Shown here piece by piece: positions 18,101 to 23,339 of a stretch of 23,339 bases of DNA (position 1 is its first letter; every line of letters starts with the position of its first letter). The notes under the pieces were generated by a model that was not told the DNA's origin, searched no databases, and saw nothing but the letters and a program-made list of their open reading frames with translations. Both the position numbers and the translations under genes were made by a program. The DNA comes from a virus, in the IMG/VR virus record IMGVR_UViG_3300018428_000194, positions 1 to 23,339 of that record. One strand, given 5' to 3'.

Positions 18101-19224
18101 GCTGTAGTTTTTACTTTTTCACCTGCATTTATGTTAATGTTGGCAGTTGCATCAAAGTTAATATCTCTATCAGCAGTAAAGTTCATATCTTGGCTAGAAT
18201 GAATACTTACACTGTCTTCTGCATAAATGTCAATTTTACCATTGCTGGTCATTTCAATCCAAGCAGTACCTTTTGAGTTTGCAATGTAAATTAAATCTTC
18301 TGTGCTATGAAGCAAAATTTGAGCGCCGGTTCTGCTGCGAATTCTAAACAACTCGTTTGCAGGTCTAACAACATCGCCAGTTTCGTTTGTGTTTTCAACA
18401 TCAACATATTCTTTAGGAGTTTCGCCTGGATTTCCTACTCTTAAAATCTTGTCATCGCCGTCGTCCATAACAATGCTCCAGCCGCCTAAACGTGAACTAG
18501 GAACACTTGCTTCTTTACCTGTAGCACCACGCCCGTGTCTTGGAGCACCATCACGTTTATCCATTGGCCCTGGAGTACTAATACCAAACACTTGACTTGG
18601 TACTTCGCGTCTAGCACTACTGCTTGTTAAACCGCGAATATCATCTTCAATTAAGCCTGCTTCGCTTAGACTATCTTCAAAGTCAGTGTTTACAGGTTTT
18701 GGAAATCTTGTTGGTTGAGTTTCGCCTTCAGGATTAACAATTGCTTTGTTGTATTCTCCAACTGGTAATTTTTGTCCTCTATCGTTATTAATAGTAGATA
18801 CTCTACCATCCGGAATCATAAAGTTTACAAAATCATCTTGAATACAACCTACCCAGTATCCAAAATCTCTTGCACCTTCAACCATCATAACAAGAACTTT
18901 TGTTCCAATGTCTGGCGGAACACCCCAAAAACCGTATGCTTGTTGTGATTCGCTATAAGTGTTGTTAGATCCAACATTTTGTAGTGGTGTTTGCCCGCCG
19001 TAAGGGGTTGCACGATGTGCAGTAATCAACTGGTTTGTTTCTTGATAATCGTTGCCTGCTTCTGTAATTTTTAAAAGCATAACTTTTAACGAACCCATAA
19101 ACTTTTTGTCTAAATGACTTACAACACGACCAACATAAATGCCGGCTGGAATTCCTGCACTTGCAACTGGTGCAGCATCTGATCGTCTAGTGTTTCTAGT
19201 TCGTCTGGTTGGGGGACCTGCCAT
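15157..19224 (-). CDS. gp5: gp5-like tail spike/hub protein with SGNH, GH104-like and M15-like modules
   Basis: This 1355-residue protein is a cell-puncturing spike, over twice the length of T4 gp5 (575). After an Arg-rich start, residues about 25-150 form a VgrG/gp5-type OB region (GIYVGRVVSHLDKKFMGSLKV, YGFWGVPPDIGTKVLVM). GWSIVMDDGDD and RIRSRTGAQILLHSTEDLIY lead into a strand-repeat region (about 300-630) of alternating residues, as in the gp5/VgrG beta-helix. A Pro/Ala linker with RIPQHEPWLQHE follows. Then come: an SGNH-like hydrolase (IGDSH with Ser779; SAGNNNWD; Asp906 and His911); a lambda-R-like transglycosylase (RICEID with Glu955, FDVVYGG, STATGAYQF, SKVWASMPL); and an M15_3-like peptidase (HDTGLAAD with His1254 and Asp1261; TIHLDTLG with His1319). 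In T4 the lysozyme lies between OB and helix; here all enzymes follow the helix. Start and stop overlap both neighbours. Confidence 0.88.
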   Translation of the reverse strand: MAGPPTRRTRNTRRSDAAPVASAGIPAGIYVGRVVSHLDKKFMGSLKVMLLKITEAGNDYQETNQLITAHRATPYGGQTPLQNVGSNNTYSESQQAYGFWGVPPDIGTKVLVMMVEGARDFGYWVGCIQDDFVNFMIPDGRVSTINNDRGQKLPVGEYNKAIVNPEGETQPTRFPKPVNTDFEDSLSEAGLIEDDIRGLTSSSARREVPSQVFGISTPGPMDKRDGAPRHGRGATGKEASVPSSRLGGWSIVMDDGDDKILRVGNPGETPKEYVDVENTNETGDVVRPANELFRIRSRTGAQILLHSTEDLIYIANSKGTAWIEMTSNGKIDIYAEDSVSIHSSQDMNFTADRDINFDATANININAGEKVKTTAGQSLDFTSMDYTAFVAGKGFTAKADSYMAMSSGKAISIDGANAINITSSGANINMAASAKVNMSGKSGIHIGTEGSLHEKVGQYFRETNASHVNSQEYFVYAKGGLHLKSDADAFLSAKVTANIKGKSTYIQSFGGDTHMKSNADLKIQTSGNINQFATSILRNATATIEDRAGTAFNLSSLGSMSVKADTTLDAASTGAMKINANASLDIISTGSAKITGKTMDLKTTGGVLIAEASSNLQLEGALVQIDAGNTATGAATANPTPAVIASIAVGAIDASVAATAVKPNPVTPDTPIISLIAKTPSRIPQHEPWLQHESNNPAEYTPEKTRAGVESVDSFVQQIPDTFVNIGSRSTKGSTTASDRGGYSGSQNYTPATDGEFGEETLGDFGDLKRDQIYAIGDSHAEFIANIGGYRGSARSGATVEQIASNQVGRIPEKTIVVVSAGNNNWDSDPTQTKDKIQKDIVDPLLQKGCYVIFVVFPDIDLSGPYASTYSSAGYTANYNDVRNAVNQVSANGQIDLTSADINPQDPMKIHATTAAYQRVVDVVEKAIEAIPDPSEFDKFNGTLGPLLAAIRICEIDTAEPRSFDVVYGGIPTNIRPQRPITQMSIGDVLEWQKSIRNSVASTATGAYQFIYPTLKYLIDDRKICSRGDLMTPANQDKLAIALMQNLQKWKDGQMSDEEFGYGLSKVWASMPLMIDGAQTKRNGPGTANSAYYGGVGPNPSTARKPASFIKEALVKSKQGLAGENETTDVTIDPEALAALGFEAGDPYEQLKTRSRFTDFGSTQGDLEDVDRVHQAQGSAGVRRLPCDRRLIDILNRAAAAAGVYVQITSGGQMSKAEWQSYPRSQRKTTRDNKDYWILKNGTWIQVRTGSTRHDTGLAADLNISKSKLPGGTLIPYNFSSPGRGENNQIWDNLIYHAFKFGCRGFGFAQSYMGNVTIHLDTLGKISGNGWNGELGYWETSDYFINIARKGIQDA

Positions 19225-21746
19225 TAACGTCTTCTTCCTATGTTACTCAAATCATGTGTAATATTTTCAATACCACTTTTGATATTGTTTACATTTTTAA
19301 CTACGCCGCCAATTGGCGATTTATTAATTGCATCTGATACTGCTGCTCTAGCAATACCTTCAATACCACCATTTAACAATCCTAATGTGTTATTAAGAGT
19401 GGCTTGTATATTTTTCACTTGCGAAAATGCACCAAACAAACCTTGTGCTAGTTGTTGTATTTGTTGACCGCCTAAAATATCTGCAAATTCAGTAATGCCT
19501 TTTTGCGAAAATGCAGTTGCAATTCTTTCTAATTCTTCTGCTTGTCGCAGCATTTGTTGGAATTCAAGTGTTCTATTCGCTGCTTCGGTTGTTAAATTGC
19601 CAATTACCAAAGGCAAGTTACCAGATAGATTTGCTTCAACTACACTGTTACTTGCTTCAACAGAACTATTAGTTTGGTTGGGCATACGTGCTAAATTTAA
19701 CGTTTGTGTAAACATACCATTATCAAAGTTGTTTTGGAATGTTATAACTCTATATATTCCACTAAATGCATTACCAGGATCAATTTGTACTAAGTTTCCG
19801 TTATAGTCAACACCTGTTCTAAATTGTATTAAAACATAAACTTCGTTTCTGCTAGGGTCGATTTTACCATCATTGGTAATGTTAGGATTACCTCCGCTTG
19901 GTGTAATAATATTGCCACAATCGCTATCCATAAAATAATAAGGATCGCCCCATATTTTTAAATCTAAAACAACGTTGTCAACATCACTGTTTAAAATTGC
20001 TCTGTTAAATGTGTTTGCAACATCTCTAGCCGCTGTGTTTGCACCTGTGCCAGGGCTTTCGTTGCCTACACCTGTTATCCTACTTGTAGTACCTGCGTCA
20101 GACAAGTTTGAACCGCTGTTATTTCCTGTATTTGGAACTGCTTGATTAGTTTGGCTTACTGTTGATACACCGCCGCCGCTGTTGTGCATGGTGTCATCTC
20201 TAGTTTGAGTCGAACGTCTTGCTAATTCTTTGTAAAAAGAGTTATCAATGTTAAATTCAAAGTTTATAATATCACTGTTTAAACCAGTGTATGTATATTG
20301 ATATGTTTTTAATGCTTGTGCTATTTTTGGTTGATAGTTTTGATCTGACCATGCCGGTGCAATTCTACTTGCATCAATTTTATACGGAGTAACTCTATAT
20401 ATAAATTCGTATGAAGGTATGCCCGAGTTACCAATTTCTGCCAAATTCCTAATGCGTGTTTCGCTGTGAATCTTAAACCACGAAACATTTCCATCCGAAT
20501 CAGGCACTTGATTTATCAAGTTTAATCCCCATTCGCTTGACAAGATAATCATCGAAATCATTCTTTCAATTTTTGTTCCTTGTTCAAATGTAAATTCTCT
20601 AGTTGTTGCATCAATACTCAAAGTACCTCGAGTAAAAACTTCATCTCCTTGTACTTGATCGTCACCTTCATCAAACACAAAAGGTTCAATACCAAAAGGG
20701 TTATTACCAAAATCATCAAAATTGCTTACAATAGCACTTTGTCCAATGTAGTTTACATTGCCGCCTGAGGCTAATGACGCTTGTTCAGTTCTTACAGCAA
20801 CACGTTGATCGTTTGTACGTTGTCCTGGCAAACTTGCAACTGCGCCAGCAAGAGCAGGATCTACTTGTCCTGCACCAAACCCTGTTGTAATCGGTTGTCT
20901 ATTTCTTTCTCGTTGTGCTTGTAAATCTGCTGTACTTCGAAACTCAGGAACTTCACTGCTACTGTTTGGATTAATAATATTTGTGTTAAGATTAGGAGGT
21001 GTAGTACCAGCACCAAAACTAGGATCTATAGGAAATTCAATAATATATCGATTTCCACTAACAACACTGTTACTTGCTTCTAAATCTTCTTGTTGTCTAT
21101 TAAGTTCATATACTAAACTTGTCTCAGTTTCTCCTGCTAACATGCTGTAAACTGTTTCGCCTGCTAACGTGATGTCTGTTTGAACTTTGCTAATTTCATC
21201 TGTAAATGCTTGATGATTCCAAGGAATAGCAGTTACAGTGTAAACACTACCACTTTGGTCAACATTGAATGTAACATTTATCAATTTTAATGCTAGTGTA
21301 TGTGGTGGTTCTTGATGTGTATTTCCGTCATCATCAAATCCTACAAAATCGCATTGTAAACAAAACGGAACATCTAAATATCCACGTTGATTATTATATA
21401 ATTGATCTGTTGCTAGTCTAATAGTTTGAAAAAACAAACCAACACTTAAAGGTTCGTAAACTTTAAACTCAATTTGAATATTATTTGCATTGCTTGTACC
21501 AGGGTTTGGAACAACCAAGTATTCAGAATTAACATTATCAATGTAATATTCTACATTTACACCCAATGCTTGTTCAGCAAACGTAGTTACACTTTTATCT
21601 GGAAATCCGCCACTTTGAATAATAGTTAAATCAGGACCATTTTGTCTATAAGTTTCAGGCTGATGAATATTTTGAGGTCCTATAACCCCAAATTTCCACC
21701 TATAATTGTAACTAGTATATTTGTGTAGAGGATTTGCTAGTGTCAT
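19224..21746 (-). CDS. Baseplate hub-like structural protein
   Basis: This 840-residue protein lies directly upstream of the spike and directly downstream of gp53, where a hub protein (gp27 or gpD role) is expected. The N-terminus (YNYRWKFGVIGPQNI) is followed by a beta-rich region with VNVEYYIDNVNSEYLVVPNPG and FKVYEPLSVGLFFQTIRLA. The middle contains a low-complexity Asn/Gly/Ser/Thr linker at about 520-570. The next domain ends in FSGIYRVITFQNNFDNGMFT, like the C-terminal hub segment that ends in a 'gxFtqtL' strand in other contractile tails. The last 130 residues are helical (EFQQMLRQAEELERIATAF) and end in RRR. No catalytic motif is visible. Start and stop overlap the neighbours (ATGA and TAATG). 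The structural role is likely; hub identity rests mainly on position. Confidence 0.62.
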   Translation of the reverse strand: MTLANPLHKYTSYNYRWKFGVIGPQNIHQPETYRQNGPDLTIIQSGGFPDKSVTTFAEQALGVNVEYYIDNVNSEYLVVPNPGTSNANNIQIEFKVYEPLSVGLFFQTIRLATDQLYNNQRGYLDVPFCLQCDFVGFDDDGNTHQEPPHTLALKLINVTFNVDQSGSVYTVTAIPWNHQAFTDEISKVQTDITLAGETVYSMLAGETETSLVYELNRQQEDLEASNSVVSGNRYIIEFPIDPSFGAGTTPPNLNTNIINPNSSSEVPEFRSTADLQAQRERNRQPITTGFGAGQVDPALAGAVASLPGQRTNDQRVAVRTEQASLASGGNVNYIGQSAIVSNFDDFGNNPFGIEPFVFDEGDDQVQGDEVFTRGTLSIDATTREFTFEQGTKIERMISMIILSSEWGLNLINQVPDSDGNVSWFKIHSETRIRNLAEIGNSGIPSYEFIYRVTPYKIDASRIAPAWSDQNYQPKIAQALKTYQYTYTGLNSDIINFEFNIDNSFYKELARRSTQTRDDTMHNSGGGVSTVSQTNQAVPNTGNNSGSNLSDAGTTSRITGVGNESPGTGANTAARDVANTFNRAILNSDVDNVVLDLKIWGDPYYFMDSDCGNIITPSGGNPNITNDGKIDPSRNEVYVLIQFRTGVDYNGNLVQIDPGNAFSGIYRVITFQNNFDNGMFTQTLNLARMPNQTNSSVEASNSVVEANLSGNLPLVIGNLTTEAANRTLEFQQMLRQAEELERIATAFSQKGITEFADILGGQQIQQLAQGLFGAFSQVKNIQATLNNTLGLLNGGIEGIARAAVSDAINKSPIGGVVKNVNNIKSGIENITHDLSNIGRRR

Positions 21747-22042
21747 TTTCCTAATACCGCATCAAGTGTTGTTTTTTGAGGTAATTTTATTCTCAGTCCA
21801 GGTACAAAATCAAAAACAGGATCTTTTAAACTTTCCATGTTTCTAATTGTAAATACCCACCATAGTTTTGCACTGCCATAAAGGTCAAATGCAAGTAAAT
21901 CTGGTCTGTAAGCATACTGTGGTTCTATTTCATATGTAATATCGTTATCAACTGCTGGTATGTTTCTTTTTTCGTATAGTTCTAAATAGTTTCGATTTAG
22001 GTTTGTAAGATAATACGGACTGTTTTTTTCATACTGAATCAT
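21743..22042 (-). CDS. gp53: Baseplate wedge protein gp53-like, short form
   Basis: gp53 connects wedges to the hub and holds the baseplate core together in T4. This 99-residue protein shows the conserved pattern: SPYYLTNLNRNYLELYEKRNI near the start, then DITYEIEPQYAYRPDLLAFDLYG, then LWWVFTIRNM, then DPVFDFVPGLRIKLP. The RPDLxAxxLYG and LWWV segments are the LysM-like core of the Phage_gp53 family. T4 gp53 is 196 residues, so this version is close to the core alone. The gene overlaps both neighbours, TAATG upstream and ATGA downstream. Confidence 0.85.
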   Translation of the reverse strand: MIQYEKNSPYYLTNLNRNYLELYEKRNIPAVDNDITYEIEPQYAYRPDLLAFDLYGSAKLWWVFTIRNMESLKDPVFDFVPGLRIKLPQKTTLDAVLGK

Positions 22043-22920
22043 TAGATAAACCCTCCGTCAGTTTTTTGTCCAATGTAATCACCATGAATAAACTTGCCTA
22101 AATCAAACTGTCTAGTTGCATCTCTGCTGAATGCAGGTGCAACTGTAATGTTCAACGTACTCAATGTTGGAACATATGTATATGTACCGCCTGCTATTTG
22201 ATTATTTGACGAAGTTGACGACAATGAACTAGCATCCAACGGTACTCTAATATAATCAACGTTGTTTGGCAAATCAATACTGAACATTTTTACAACAATA
22301 GGCATTCTGTCAAACATAAAATTACCATAGCCACTTAATGCTACACGTGGCGGTGGATGTCCTCTTAATTCTCCTTCGCCGTAAAACATTTTTGTAATGC
22401 TACGCATAAAATGCACAGCAGCAACCCAATATCTTCCGTCTGCTTCATTCTCAACAGGGAACTCACCACTGATTGTAATGTCTTCTACCATGCTGTTTTC
22501 GTATACAGGATATGGATAGTTTGTGTGAATCGGATGAAACATATTGTAATTGGCACTATGACTAACAAGTATTTGTGGAGTTGTTGGAAATACCATACTG
22601 TTATTACTGTATTTTAACGGATCTAACACAGGTGAACCTGCAAAAGAACTAGGATTAGCAGGCAAATGTATCCTTACACGCCAGTCGTCGCCATCATAAT
22701 TGTCAGACGAAATAAATCGACCTTGAGATGCTACTCTTCTAGTAGGTGTTGCACCAGGTGATATGTTTCTACGTCTGTTTCCTGTCATCCATGCTATAGG
22801 ATCAGATAAGTCTTCCAAGACTCGTTGTGCACCACTAGCAAAGTTTGATACATTACGTACAACATTTGAAGCATTGTTAACAACGTCTGATACTGTTTCA
22901 ATAAAGTTAAAAAATCCCAT
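22042..22920 (-). CDS. Tail-tube/baseplate junction protein, possibly gp48/gp54-like
   Basis: First gene of the tail operon, 292 residues. The ATG at 22920 has a strong AAGGAG site 5 bases upstream, the best ribosome site on the minus strand here. The N-terminus (about 1-45) is an Asn/Val-rich amphipathic helix (VSDVVNNASNVVRNVSNFAS). The rest is beta-rich: DDWRVRIHLPAN, ILVSHSANYNMFHP, then HFMRSITKMFYGEGELRG, PPPRVALSGYGNFMFDRMPI and SIDLPNNVDYIRVP. The PPP..xxxYG.....R.PIVV pattern is like tube-initiator and tube-cap proteins of T4-like phages, as I recall them. Position ahead of gp53 fits a protein at the tube-baseplate interface. I cannot decide between gp48, gp54 and an unrelated analogue. 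Confidence 0.55.
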   Translation of the reverse strand: MGFFNFIETVSDVVNNASNVVRNVSNFASGAQRVLEDLSDPIAWMTGNRRRNISPGATPTRRVASQGRFISSDNYDGDDWRVRIHLPANPSSFAGSPVLDPLKYSNNSMVFPTTPQILVSHSANYNMFHPIHTNYPYPVYENSMVEDITISGEFPVENEADGRYWVAAVHFMRSITKMFYGEGELRGHPPPRVALSGYGNFMFDRMPIVVKMFSIDLPNNVDYIRVPLDASSLSSTSSNNQIAGGTYTYVPTLSTLNITVAPAFSRDATRQFDLGKFIHGDYIGQKTDGGFI

Positions 22921-22942
22921 GAATACTCCTTATAGTATTTAG

Positions 22943-22971
22943 TTGACAAAGATATGTGCGTAGTTTATAAT
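22943..22971 (+). promoter_or_regulatory. Consensus sigma70-type promoter for the plus-strand gene
   Basis: TTGACA (22943-22948) and TATAAT (22966-22971) are separated by exactly 17 bases, a perfect match to the housekeeping sigma consensus. The predicted start lies around 22977-22980, about 15-18 bases before the ATG at 22995. A ribosome site AGGAG sits at 22985-22989. Host RNA polymerase would be expected to read this promoter without phage factors, pointing to early or middle expression. No equally good element was found for the tail operon in the same gap. Confidence 0.75.
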
Positions 22972-22994
22972 AAATATAAAGTGTAGGAGAATCT

Positions 22995-23339
22995 ATGGCT
23001 AGACGAGTAAAATATCTTAACAACAAAGACATGTTGGCTGAGATACACAAAAGTAAAATGAATTACAGCAGTTTTATTGAACCAGAATTTGCATACTATG
23101 ATATCATTTTACCAAGTATTGATAAAATTAACATTAGAACTATTGCAGAAGCAAAACGTAACAAAGCAAAAAAACTTTCAACTATTGCTTATGAAGAAGC
23201 AAAAGCAGAAGGCAAACGTGTAAAAGTTGCCGACTGTGAAATTGACTATAAAACTATTGAAAAAAATGAATTGATTTTTAGAATCATGACATTTGATCAC
23301 ATTCCTGATGAACCAGGACGGAAAAAGAATCCAAAAACA
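22995..23339 (+). CDS. Conserved hypothetical phage protein, C-terminus off the right edge
   Basis: ATG at 22995 with AGGAG 5 bases upstream; 115 codons are visible and the frame is open at the window end. The N-terminus MARRVKYLNNKDMLAEIHKS, then YSSFIEPEFAYYDII, an Ala/Lys/Glu-rich helix (AEAKRNKAKKLSTIAYEEAK), and FRIMTFDHIPDEPGRKKNPK closely resemble a protein I recall as conserved but uncharacterised in T4-like cyanophages. No catalytic motif is recognised. It is charged and soluble, with no membrane segment. It is divergent from the tail operon and has its own strong host-type promoter, so it is probably expressed earlier than the structural genes. Function unknown. Confidence 0.8.
   Translation, partial: MARRVKYLNNKDMLAEIHKSKMNYSSFIEPEFAYYDIILPSIDKINIRTIAEAKRNKAKKLSTIAYEEAKAEGKRVKVADCEIDYKTIEKNELIFRIMTFDHIPDEPGRKKNPKT

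Noticed and set aside
17340-18300. DNA-level tandem repeat in the spike gene
   Set aside because: The repetition is at protein level (alternating residues of a beta-helix) and no repeated DNA unit was found.

Overview
This window is a tail-baseplate module of a large contractile-tailed (T4-like) phage. The DNA is AT-rich. The layout resembles marine T4-like myoviruses (cyanophage- and pelagiphage-type): a gp53-like wedge protein, a gp5-like spike with a VgrG-style OB fold and beta-helix, gp25, a long gp6, and a giant structural protein straight after gp6. The host cannot be fixed from this window. There are no tRNAs, integrases, host-derived metabolic genes, CRISPR arrays or insertion sequences.

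Layout. Eight genes on the minus strand run right to left with almost no gaps, from 22920 down past the left edge. In order they are: a tail-tube/baseplate protein (22920-22042), gp53-like wedge (22042-21743), hub-like protein (21746-19224), gp5-like spike (19224-15157), a 693-residue protein ending in a CHAP/NlpC-like domain (15160-13079), gp25 (13063-12620), gp6 (12568-9086) and a giant protein (from 9086, over 3028 residues, unfinished at base 1). Most junctions are TAATG or ATGA overlaps, so the set looks like one translationally coupled operon. On the plus strand, one partial gene starts at 22995 and leaves the right edge. It is read divergently from the tail operon and has a textbook sigma70-type promoter in the 74-bp gap.

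How the genes work together. The spike, hub and CHAP-like protein probably form the central hub and cell-puncturing device. gp53, gp25, gp6 and probably the giant protein form the wedges around it. The spike carries three enzyme-like modules at its C-terminus: an SGNH/GDSL-like hydrolase, a lambda-R-like (GH104) lytic transglycosylase and an M15_3-like zinc peptidase. Together these could act on a sugar ester, the glycan strand and the peptide stem of an envelope. The CHAP-like domain of the next protein lacks both its expected catalytic Cys and His, so it looks structural. The giant protein combines FG-GAP-like propeller blades with chitin-binding-like (CBM5/12) modules and is a candidate surface-contact protein.

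No stretch over 300 bases lacks a gene. The only real gaps are 22921-22994 (divergent promoter region) and 12569-12619 (between gp25 and gp6). The domain calls below come from reading motifs and recalling families. No database search or structure prediction was run.
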